From CAVIQK01 sp964613035 (GTDB lineage: Bacteria > Bacillota > Clostridia > Christensenellales > DTU072), in contig CAZTFQ010000001.1 in the NCBI GenBank assembly GCA_964613035.1, forward strand, positions 93,940-157,939: a DNA stretch of 64,000 nucleotides, read 5' to 3'. Positions 53,037 through 59,973 of the stretch are shown one piece after another (the first letter of the stretch is position 1; every line of letters starts with the position of its first letter). The notes under the pieces are model-generated. The model was not told where the DNA came from. It saw only the letters and a list, made by a program, of their open reading frames with translations, and made no database searches. Position numbers and translations under genes: made by a program.

Positions 53037-53381
53037 ATGATAAGACGAGGAGAAATGTATTACGCGGATTTGTCCCCGGTCGTCGGGAGTGAACAGGGCG
53101 GCGTAAGACCTATACTCATCGTGCAGAACGATATCGGCAACAAGTATTCTCCCACAGTGATAGCCGCGGCGATTACTTCCAAGCTGGATAAGACTAAGTT
53201 GCCGACTCACATCGCTCTCAAAAAGGGCTTCGGACTGGAGAAGGACTCGGTGGTGCTTTTGGAGCAGCTCCGCACCCTCGATAAGCGTCGCCTTAAGACG
53301 AAAATAGGCGCTCTTCCTCTGGACGTTATGGAGTCGGTCAATAATGCACTAATGATAAGTTTAGGCTTCTTTATCGACTGA
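53037..53381 (+). CDS. mazF: MazF/EndoA-type mRNA interferase toxin
   Basis: A 114-residue PemK/MazF-family RNase. It opens with the family hallmark MIRRGEMYYADLSPVVGSEQ, continues RPILIVQND and has the conserved Thr/Ser core PTVIAAAITSKL. GGGAG lies nine bases before the ATG at 53037; an in-frame ATG at 53016 with AGGAG upstream would add seven residues. Normally a MazE/EndoAI-like antitoxin lies directly upstream. None is seen here; the upstream neighbour is the divergent phospholipase-like gene. The antitoxin may be encoded elsewhere, or the protein may act alone. Confidence 0.9.
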   Translation: MIRRGEMYYADLSPVVGSEQGGVRPILIVQNDIGNKYSPTVIAAAITSKLDKTKLPTHIALKKGFGLEKDSVVLLEQLRTLDKRRLKTKIGALPLDVMESVNNALMISLGFFID

Positions 53382-53390
53382 TACGGGAGC

Positions 53391-54119
53391 CTATTCTGCT
53401 ATTATCTCCACATCGTCGGCGGTTATCGTCTCGCGCACTCCGTCGAAGTCCGCCAATAGGAAACCGTCTTCGGATAGTCCCACGGCTACCCCTATACGAT
53501 CTTTCACTCTGATTTTTTTGCCGATAGTGGCGGATATTTTTTTATAGCTCTCCAATACTTTTTCGTAGTATTCCGTTTCTAGAATAAGTATCTGCTTGAT
53601 AACCTTGGCGATGACTTCTTCTCGGGTGGCGGACACCGCTTGCATCCTGAGAGTAGTGGCAATGTCTCTGATTTCCGAGACGTCGTTTTCCACGTTGATG
53701 CCTATCCCGAGAATGAGCGCGTTGACGGTAGGGGTGCAGGCGTATTCGCATAAGATCCCGCAAATTTTTTTTCTGCGGACGAGGACGTCGTTGGGCCATT
53801 TCAGCTCGGACTTGATTTCATATCCCGCCAGAACTTTTTCCACCGCCATCCCCGAGAGAATGACGTACTTGGTGGCGTCCTTAGGATCCAGTCGTCTGTT
53901 GAGTTGCAGGGTCATGTAAACGCCGCCTTTTTTTGAAATGAATTGTCGTCCGTCCTTTCCCATTCCTGCGGATTGCTGTTCGGCAATAACCACTCTGTCG
54001 TACGGAGTCAGCGTGGAACGCGCGTAAAGATTGGTGGAAGGGCAATCGAGAACCTCGACCTTAATGTCGACGCCTTCTTTTCTCAATTGCTTCTTTATCT
54101 TCTGTTTGTAAGTACACAT
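53391..54119 (-). CDS. birA: Biotin--protein ligase, catalytic type without HTH
   Basis: A 242-residue enzyme that joins biotin to carboxylase carrier proteins. The biotin-loop region reads SAGMGKDGRQF, close to the usual GRGRxGR, followed by KWPNDVLVRRKKICGILCE and ILGIGINVEN, all typical. The N-terminal helix-turn-helix of regulatory BirA is absent, so it cannot repress biotin genes. A short C-terminal beta domain is present (about 195-242). It lies three bases after recX on the minus strand in one operon. Confidence 0.9.
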   Translation of the reverse strand: MCTYKQKIKKQLRKEGVDIKVEVLDCPSTNLYARSTLTPYDRVVIAEQQSAGMGKDGRQFISKKGGVYMTLQLNRRLDPKDATKYVILSGMAVEKVLAGYEIKSELKWPNDVLVRRKKICGILCEYACTPTVNALILGIGINVENDVSEIRDIATTLRMQAVSATREEVIAKVIKQILILETEYYEKVLESYKKISATIGKKIRVKDRIGVAVGLSEDGFLLADFDGVRETITADDVEIIAE

Positions 54120-54122
54120 ATT

Positions 54123-54587
54123 TTAATCGCTGTCCAAATCGAATTTTTTCATCGTGCTTTTTATGTCGTCGTATCCGAATCCTCTGGAAACCAAATGACG
54201 AGACAATCTTTCGCGGAGCTTTTCGTCACGCTTTTTCGACCTCAAAAACTTCTCGGCTACGGCGTAACAACTATCGTTTTCGTCCGTTATATCGGAGAGG
54301 ACCTTTTCTATTACGCTTTCCGAGATACCCTTTTCCGCCAGCTCGCGTTTTATCCGATGCTTGCCTTTAGATGCGGAATGAAGCTCGGAATACCTCGTCG
54401 CAAATCTCTCGTCGTCGATGTAACCGTAATCTTTGGCTCTGGTTACAGCCGTTTGACGAGACTCCGCGTCGAAGCCTCTCTCTTTCAATTTTCTTCTGAC
54501 TTGCATTTCCGTCCGATCGAATCGGTCGAGATAATCAAGAACGTATTTGTACGCACCTTCGGGTGTCAAATCGTATTTTTTCGCCAT
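54123..54587 (-). CDS. recX: RecX regulatory protein
   Basis: A 154-residue helical protein that modulates RecA filaments. It shows the three-repeat RecX pattern: YVLDYLDRFDRTEMQVRRKL, then YGYIDDERFATRYSE and KGKHRIKRELAEKGIS, then LRERLSRHLVSRGFGYDDI. No clear ribosome site precedes the ATG. A TTTACT-17-TAGAAT promoter-like pair lies so close on the minus strand (54594-54622) that a nearly leaderless mRNA is possible. recA is not in the window. Confidence 0.88.
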   Translation of the reverse strand: MAKKYDLTPEGAYKYVLDYLDRFDRTEMQVRRKLKERGFDAESRQTAVTRAKDYGYIDDERFATRYSELHSASKGKHRIKRELAEKGISESVIEKVLSDITDENDSCYAVAEKFLRSKKRDEKLRERLSRHLVSRGFGYDDIKSTMKKFDLDSD

Positions 54588-54635
54588 AAAACCATTCTAG
54601 CACGTCAACAAAAAAAAGTAAATAACAAAGATTAG

Positions 54636-54664
54636 TTGACAAAATTTCCTCCCGATAATATAAT
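54636..54664 (+). promoter_or_regulatory. Consensus promoter of the tRNA-Arg transcript
   Basis: TTGACA (54636-54641), 17 bases, TATAAT (54659-54664): a perfect sigma-A consensus, as expected for a stable RNA. The transcript would start near 54671 and run through the tRNA remnant and the tRNA. Confidence 0.9.
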
Positions 54665-54718
54665 TGCTCTTGCAAAACAAGATTTTTTCATACGATTGGT
54701 CTTGTTGCATAGCGATAT

Positions 54719-54750
54719 GCACCCTTAGCTCGATAGGCTAGGGCTCCTGC
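54719..54750 (+). pseudogene. Degenerate tRNA-Arg fragment with internal deletion
   Basis: GCACCCTTAGCTCGATA matches the first part of the intact tRNA 46 bases downstream with few changes, and then GGCTAGGG-CTCCT matches the tRNA's variable-loop and T-arm region. The anticodon arm and T-loop are missing. It lies in the leader of the same transcript and cannot fold as a tRNA. Confidence 0.6.
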
Positions 54751-54764
54751 AAAGCGTTAATTAT

Positions 54765-54841
54765 GCGCCCTTAGCTCAACTGGATAGAGCGTTGGTCTAC
54801 GGAACCAAAGGCTAGGGATTCGAACTCCTTAGGGCGCGCCA
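54765..54841 (+). tRNA. tRNA-Arg(ACG)
   Basis: A 77-base tRNA with encoded CCA. Acceptor stem GCGCCCT (54765-54771) pairs with AGGGCGC (54831-54837), followed by discriminator G and CCA. The D-arm holds GCTCAACTGGATAGAGC. The anticodon stem TTGGT/ACCAA encloses loop CTACGGA, giving anticodon ACG (54799-54801), expected to be edited to ICG. The T-stem AGGGA/TCCTT encloses TTCGAAC. All stems pair, with one G-T in the T-stem. Confidence 0.93.
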
Positions 54842-54849
54842 AAAGTAAG

Positions 54850-54877
54850 CGACGACGTTTTGTCGTCGTTTTCTTTT
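54850..54877 (+). terminator. Terminator of the tRNA-Arg transcript
   Basis: CGACGAC (54850-54856), loop GTTTT, GTCGTCG (54862-54868), then TTTTCTTTT. It starts nine bases after the tRNA CCA end. Confidence 0.88.
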
Positions 54878-54959
54878 ATCGAGATTGCCGTGAGGGTTGC
54901 TATTTCTTCGAGATATGACAAAAACATTCCCCGTGCATACATAAATATCGATACGTTTA

Positions 54960-54988
54960 TAGACAAATACGATTTTATTTGTTATACT
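54960..54988 (+). promoter_or_regulatory. Promoter of the GNAT-glnS pair
   Basis: TAGACA (54960-54965), 17 bases, TATACT (54983-54988). It leaves about 30 bases before the ATG. Confidence 0.6.
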
Positions 54989-55025
54989 GTTTAATCATAA
55001 AAACATATAAAGAGAGACGGCTCGG

Positions 55026-55397
55026 ATGCTTCAGATATTGCCTATTACGGACGAAAGCGAAAAAAACAGAGTTTTTTCCTCTTCGGGACTGCCCGTTCCG
55101 GACGGGAAATTATTTTTCGCGCTTCTCGAGGACGACGAAATAATCGGCGGCGCTGATATCTCGATAGGGGAAGTCGGCGCGATTAAGAGCGTGGCGATTG
55201 TCCCCGAGAAGAGAGGCAGAGGCAACGGAGACTTTTTTACGAGAGCGTTGATTTATAAGCTACAGACCGTTTCGGATAAAGTGACGATAGGCTACGTCGA
55301 CGATTATTTCAGACAATTCGGATTTACGGAAGACGGAGACCGTATGGTCGCCGATAGCGAAAAAATTCATTTTCCGCACGCTTGCGGAGGGGAGTAA
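55026..55397 (+). CDS. GNAT-family N-acetyltransferase
   Basis: A 123-residue acetyltransferase-fold protein. The acetyl-CoA loop is seen as SVAIVPEKRGRGNGDFF, close to the usual R/QxxGxG/A, after the strand GGADISIGEVGAIKS. The end reads DYFRQFGFTEDG, the usual GNAT C-terminal strand. The substrate is unknown. It ends four bases before glnS and shares its transcript; no functional link to aminoacylation is evident. Confidence 0.82.
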   Translation: MLQILPITDESEKNRVFSSSGLPVPDGKLFFALLEDDEIIGGADISIGEVGAIKSVAIVPEKRGRGNGDFFTRALIYKLQTVSDKVTIGYVDDYFRQFGFTEDGDRMVADSEKIHFPHACGGE

Positions 55398-55401
55398 AAC
55401 A

Positions 55402-57042
55402 ATGGAATACGAGAGCAACAACTTTATTGAGGATATCGTCGTTAAAGATATAGAAGAGGGACGTATAGAAGCGCCTTATACGCGTTTTCCTCCGGAGCCC
55501 AACGGCTATCTCCACGTGGGACACGCCAAGAGCCTCAACATCAACTTCGGCATCAAACAGAAGTTTAACGGCAAGTGCAATCTGCGCTTCGACGACACCA
55601 ATCCGACCAAGGAAGACGTCGAGTACGTCGAGAGTATCAAAGAAGACATCAAGTGGCTCGGATACGAGTGGGATAAGGAATTGTATGCTTCGGACTATTT
55701 CGGTCAAATGTTCGAATATGCGGTCGTTTTAATCAAAAAGGGACTCGCATACGTATGCGACTACTCCGCGGAAGAAATAAGAGATACCAGAGGCACGCTG
55801 ACCGAACCCGGTCAGGAAAGTCCGTCCAGGAATCGCTCCGTCGAAGAGAACCTCCGTCTTTTTTATGAAATGAGAGACGGCAAGTATGCCGACGGCGAAA
55901 AGGTCCTGAGAGCCAAAATCGATATGGCGTCTCCCAATATGAATATGAGAGACCCCGTCATTTACAGAGTCCTGAGAGCTCATCATCACCGCACGGGAGA
56001 CGAGTGGTGCATATATCCGATGTACGACTTCGCTCATCCCATAAGCGACGCTATTGAAGGTATAACCCACAGCATCTGTACTCTGGAGTTCGAGGACCAC
56101 AGACCTCTGTACGACTGGGTGGTGGACGCGTGCGGTTTTGAAAAGAAACCTCATCAGTACGAGTTTGCCAGACTTAACATTCAACGTACGATAATGTCCA
56201 AGCGTTATCTTAAAAAACTCGTCGACAACGGTTCCGTCGACGGTTGGTCGGATCCCAGAATGCCCACGCTGTCGGGTATGAGAATGAGAGGATATCCCGC
56301 GGATGCCGTCAAAGATTTCTGCAATCGCGTAGGCGTGGCTAAAGCCAATTCCGAGGTGGATACGGCGTTGTTCGAGCATTGCGTGAGAGAGAATCTTAAC
56401 GAAAACGCCGAGAGAATAATGCTCGTCAAGAAGCCTCTTGCGGTCGTTATAGAAAATCTCCCCGAGGGTGAGACGAGAAGTTTCGTCGTGGATAATATTC
56501 AGGGCAAGCCCGAGAGAGGTTCTCACGAAGTCACTATCTCGCGTAACGTCTATATCGACGCGGACGACTTTTCCCTAGATCCTCCGCCCAAATACAAGAG
56601 ATGGGTTACGGGTGGAATGATAAGACTCAGAGGCGCTTATATTTTGGAAAACGCCCGTCCCGAGCTCGACTCGGACGGCAACGTCGTCAAGATATATTGC
56701 AATTATATCGAGGACAGCCAGAGCGGCGGAGCCAACGCTTCGATTAAAGTCAAGGGCGTCGTTCAATGGGTCAATGCGGAAGACGCGATAGACGTCACAG
56801 TCAACGAGTACGACTATCTGCTCCTCCCCGTCGTCGACGGCGTGACGGACTTCAACGAAAGAATGAATCCTTCTTCTCTAGTGGTCGTCAACGGCGCCAA
56901 AGCCGAAAAATATCTCGGAGAAAAGTCCGTCGGAGAAGCTTTCCAGGCAATGCGAGTAGGGTACTATAAATTGGCGAAACTCGACGGAAAAAGCGCCCTT
57001 ATGTATAGCATCGTGGGACTTAAGGACAGCTATAACAAATAA
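55402..57042 (+). CDS. glnS: Glutaminyl-tRNA synthetase
   Basis: A 546-residue class Ic synthetase of normal length charging tRNA-Gln. The nucleotide site has PPEPNGYLHVGHAKS and the KMSKS equivalent TIMSKRYLKKLV. The GlnRS-specific FDDTNP, EFEDHRPLYDWVVDA and LSGMRMRGYP segments separate it from GluRS. The C-terminal third is the two-barrel anticodon domain. GlnRS is uncommon in Bacillota, most of which use GatCAB, so horizontal origin of the lineage's gene is likely. AGGGGAG lies before the ATG. Confidence 0.95.
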   Translation: MEYESNNFIEDIVVKDIEEGRIEAPYTRFPPEPNGYLHVGHAKSLNINFGIKQKFNGKCNLRFDDTNPTKEDVEYVESIKEDIKWLGYEWDKELYASDYFGQMFEYAVVLIKKGLAYVCDYSAEEIRDTRGTLTEPGQESPSRNRSVEENLRLFYEMRDGKYADGEKVLRAKIDMASPNMNMRDPVIYRVLRAHHHRTGDEWCIYPMYDFAHPISDAIEGITHSICTLEFEDHRPLYDWVVDACGFEKKPHQYEFARLNIQRTIMSKRYLKKLVDNGSVDGWSDPRMPTLSGMRMRGYPADAVKDFCNRVGVAKANSEVDTALFEHCVRENLNENAERIMLVKKPLAVVIENLPEGETRSFVVDNIQGKPERGSHEVTISRNVYIDADDFSLDPPPKYKRWVTGGMIRLRGAYILENARPELDSDGNVVKIYCNYIEDSQSGGANASIKVKGVVQWVNAEDAIDVTVNEYDYLLLPVVDGVTDFNERMNPSSLVVVNGAKAEKYLGEKSVGEAFQAMRVGYYKLAKLDGKSALMYSIVGLKDSYNK

Positions 57043-57079
57043 AAAAGTCCTTTCGCGGTAAAAATGTTAAAATTGCCTC

Positions 57080-57108
57080 TTGAAAAACGAGAGACTTTAT
57101 TATATAAT
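57080..57108 (+). promoter_or_regulatory. Promoter of the zinc-ribbon membrane protein operon
   Basis: TTGAAA (57080-57085), 17 bases, TATAAT (57103-57108), about 57 bases before the first ATG. Confidence 0.75.
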
Positions 57109-57164
57109 ATAAAACGTAACTATAGACTAGAGCAATAGTGCTCACCGATTACGAGGAGATAGAG

Positions 57165-58319
57165 ATGTCGGTTTGCAAGCAATGCGGCGCCGTCAACGGC
57201 GACGATAAAAAGTTTTGTTCCGAGTGCGGATACGAACTCACCGCATTCGATCCCGGTGCGATCAAGCAGGCGCTTGATACCGTGGATAAAGAATTTTCGC
57301 GCGATATGAGAGCGGGCATGGATAAGTCTAAGCTGACTTTTATCTGCGACGTCTGCGGTAAGGTCAACCCCATAGACGTCCCCGGACACCGTTGTTCCAG
57401 ATGCGGTAAAAAAATGCCGCGCAACACTTACGTCAAAGCGCTTAAATCCATTAAAAACTCCCCCGATTATTCGGAACCCGTGGTTAAAACTCCCTCTTTC
57501 GGCAGAGAAACCCTTCCGGTGGCGGAACAGCCCGCGGTTCAGGAAATTCCGCAACAGGCATATACCGGCGCTCAGCAGGTCTATCGTATGACGGGGAAGG
57601 CAAATCCTCCTCAACAGAACAATTCCATCGTACAGCCCTTCGTCATAGTGCCGTACGTCTCCCAAAATCAACCCTTACTCCAGTACAACCCCAATACGGT
57701 CTATCGTTATCGTAAATTTACGGAAGAAGAAAAACGCGAAAATCTCAAGGACCTCGCTCGTATAGAAAAGGCTCAGGAAGAAGAGGAACAGAGAAGAGCC
57801 GAGGCTAGGGGCGAAGCCGTCGTCAAGAAGAGCAATATCCGTCCTATGGCGATAATAGCTGTTATTTTGACAATCATCGCGCTGTTCGCGGTGTACGCCA
57901 TGCCGCTCATCCTCGCAGGAGGCGTCGATATGGCGCAGATGAATTTCAAATTCGATTTTGTCGATGCCGAGTACAACCTTATGTCGATTCTTAACGGGAC
58001 GAAAGCCTTCCCGGCGTTACCCGTAGGCGTGATTTCCGTTGTCGTCCAATGTCTGTTTATAGTATCGATGCTCGCCACAATCGTGCAGTCGATCGTCAGA
58101 ATAGTCCGTGACGATAAGCTGATCCCTGCGTTCATCTTCCCCTTGATAGCATTTATATCGGGTGCGGCGGCTCATATAATATACGGCTTGGATAATAACG
58201 GAGCCAACTTCGCCGATATTTATCCGACGGGGCTGTTCGGAGCCATAGCGATGGTGGTCATACCTCTCGTCGTTACGATAATAGCCGCGTGCGCTCACGG
58301 CAAAAAAATCAATAAGTAA
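57165..58319 (+). CDS. Zinc-ribbon membrane protein of unknown function
   Basis: A 384-residue protein from the ATG at 57165, six bases after GAGGAG (an in-frame GTG at 57138 is less well placed). Two zinc ribbons open it: CKQCGAVN...CSECGYEL (about 4-22) and CDVCGKVN...CSRCGKKM (about 62-83). A Pro/Gln-rich low-complexity linker and a charged helix with EEEEQRRAEARGE follow, then about four membrane helices (about 225-380). Zinc-ribbon plus membrane domain is a frequent clostridial layout with no defined role. It leads a three-gene operon. Confidence 0.75.
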   Translation: MSVCKQCGAVNGDDKKFCSECGYELTAFDPGAIKQALDTVDKEFSRDMRAGMDKSKLTFICDVCGKVNPIDVPGHRCSRCGKKMPRNTYVKALKSIKNSPDYSEPVVKTPSFGRETLPVAEQPAVQEIPQQAYTGAQQVYRMTGKANPPQQNNSIVQPFVIVPYVSQNQPLLQYNPNTVYRYRKFTEEEKRENLKDLARIEKAQEEEEQRRAEARGEAVVKKSNIRPMAIIAVILTIIALFAVYAMPLILAGGVDMAQMNFKFDFVDAEYNLMSILNGTKAFPALPVGVISVVVQCLFIVSMLATIVQSIVRIVRDDKLIPAFIFPLIAFISGAAAHIIYGLDNNGANFADIYPTGLFGAIAMVVIPLVVTIIAACAHGKKINK

Positions 58320-58362
58320 TTCACGGAAAGCATTCCGTAAAAACAGCCATAAGGAGGCGTCC

Positions 58363-59493
58363 ATGAAAGACAAAGAACTACGCAACAGTCAATACGAAGA
58401 GCAACCGGAAGAGCCGATCGTCGACGACAGACCGTTTACCTTCTACATTAAGGGTAACGTGGCTACCGAGGCGTACAGACGTGCCAAGAATTACGTCTAC
58501 TCGCCTTACAACGATTACGGAATGAAAGAGGCACGCGCCGATTACGGTCCTCGTCCGCAACAGCCCGAGATTAACGATAAGAAAGTCAAGAATAAAAAAC
58601 AAAAAGGCAAGAAGGGCAAAGTCATCGGATATAAAGTAGTCCGTCCGCTGGTTCTGTTGGCAGCCATTCTGGTCGTCGCGGTGCTCGTGGTCAACGTGCT
58701 CTCCGTTGTCGGAATTATGCCCGATTATACGGGAATGTTCATTACCAAAAACACTTCGGAAGACGCCGGCTCGACCTTCACGGGAGACGACGGCAACGAA
58801 TATACCGTCGCCACTCATAAGGGCAGATCTCTTGCAGACCCCGTTCTCAGTCTTATAACTTACTTCGGCGGAGACAAAAACGCTTCCTGGTCCGAGGACG
58901 ACATGATATCTCAGTCTTTCTTCACCAGCTGCTTCGTTAAGATTATGGACGAGAGCACTCCCGATGCCGACGGTAGCGGAACTGAAGTCGACAACGAAAA
59001 CTCCAACGCCGCCTACGCGGAAGAAGAATCTTCCGGCAGCGAAGCGACCGGTAGCGAAAACACCTCCGAGTCCGTCGATCAAGACATAGTCCGTACGATA
59101 TGCTATATAGCAATGCCCGTGGTTATCATACTCTTCCTGATTATGACGATCTATCTCGCCGTTAAGCTCTTATACTCGCTCTTCTCCGGAAGAAAAGTCA
59201 AATTCGGTTTCTGCTTCTTCGCGGATATCCTCTATCTGGTAATAATAGCCGTCCTGACTATGGTCTGGAACGAGATCGGAGTCAATGAAGCCGCCAATGT
59301 CTTCGCATCCGCATTCAAAGCTTTCGGACTGCTGGAAGATATGAATTACGCATCCAATGCCGCAATGGGACTCGGATTCTATATCTCGCTCATATGCCTC
59401 TTCGTCGGCTGGATACTGGCAGGTTTTTCCAACAAAAAGATCCGCGAGCAACTCGACCAATACGGCAGACCCGTGAATCAGTATAGAAGATAA
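58363..59493 (+). CDS. Multi-spanning membrane protein of unknown function
   Basis: A 376-residue protein. A charged cytoplasmic N-terminus includes KKVKNKKQKGKKGK, then helix 1 (about 88-110). An acidic, Ser-rich extracellular loop of about 135 residues (with EEESSGSEATGSE) follows, then four more helices (about 243-370). AAGGAGG stands before the ATG. It is the second gene of the operon. No family is recognised; the layout suits a partner of the zinc-ribbon membrane protein. Confidence 0.72.
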   Translation: MKDKELRNSQYEEQPEEPIVDDRPFTFYIKGNVATEAYRRAKNYVYSPYNDYGMKEARADYGPRPQQPEINDKKVKNKKQKGKKGKVIGYKVVRPLVLLAAILVVAVLVVNVLSVVGIMPDYTGMFITKNTSEDAGSTFTGDDGNEYTVATHKGRSLADPVLSLITYFGGDKNASWSEDDMISQSFFTSCFVKIMDESTPDADGSGTEVDNENSNAAYAEEESSGSEATGSENTSESVDQDIVRTICYIAMPVVIILFLIMTIYLAVKLLYSLFSGRKVKFGFCFFADILYLVIIAVLTMVWNEIGVNEAANVFASAFKAFGLLEDMNYASNAAMGLGFYISLICLFVGWILAGFSNKKIREQLDQYGRPVNQYRR

Positions 59494-59505
59494 GGAGGGA
59501 ACGAT

Positions 59506-59691
59506 ATGTCGAATTTTAAGAAGGTCAAAGTAGAATACGTTATGCCCAACGCAGGTTTCAGCCCCGCACCGAAAGCGGTCGGTCCTATGGGCGTGCAATT
59601 ACCCCCGGTGACGGTCCCGATCCCCGTAGTGCCTTATATGGGTGAATCTCCTCTCGCCACTTACGGCGACGAAGAGTACGAGGAATATTAA
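59506..59691 (+). CDS. Small proline-rich protein of unknown function
   Basis: A 61-residue protein with AAGGAGGG before its ATG, 12 bases after the preceding stop. It has a basic start (MSNFKKVKVEYVMPN), a central Pro/Val tract (LPPVTVPIPVVPYMG) and a very acidic tail (DEEYEEY). It has no membrane helix and no recognised domain. The strong ribosome site and operon position argue that it is translated. Confidence 0.6.
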   Translation: MSNFKKVKVEYVMPNAGFSPAPKAVGPMGVQLPPVTVPIPVVPYMGESPLATYGDEEYEEY

Positions 59692-59713
59692 ACCTCATCG
59701 TAACTACATCAAA

Positions 59714-59739
59714 AAAAGGGCGTCCTTCGACGTCCTTTT
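59714..59739 (+). terminator. Terminator of the zinc-ribbon operon
   Basis: GGGCGTC (59718-59724), loop CTTC, GACGTCC (59729-59735, one G-T pair), then T4, with an A-run upstream extending the stem. Confidence 0.75.
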
Positions 59740-59828
59740 CGATAGACGGAAAAATTAGAATTTTTTCAAAAAACGTCCTCTTGCCGACTGTCCGAAAGGA
59801 GTTTTTTTCGATTAGTGCTTAAAAATCG

Positions 59829-59857
59829 TTGAGATTAAATTTTTATCCGTCTATAAT
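59829..59857 (+). promoter_or_regulatory. Promoter of the ABC exporter operon
   Basis: TTGAGA (59829-59834), 17 bases, TATAAT (59852-59857). Confidence 0.75.
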
Positions 59858-59867
59858 TACTTATAAT

Positions 59868-59892
59868 TTAAGGTTGAGTAAAGCTACCTTAA
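59868..59892 (+). promoter_or_regulatory. Dyad at the exporter transcription start
   Basis: TTAAGGT (59868-59874) and ACCTTAA (59886-59892) separated by 11 bases, lying at about +4 to +28. A candidate operator for a dimeric repressor; no regulator gene is adjacent. Confidence 0.4.
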
Positions 59893-59973
59893 TTATATAT
59901 ATAATAATTAAATAAGATAAGGATCCTCTAAAATTATCCGACTATATGTCGCGCTTGCAACGGTAGGTAAAAT

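Noticed and set aside
54719..54764. Second functional tRNA gene upstream of tRNA-Arg
   Set aside because: No anticodon arm, no T-loop and no closing acceptor strand can be found, so it is treated as a remnant.
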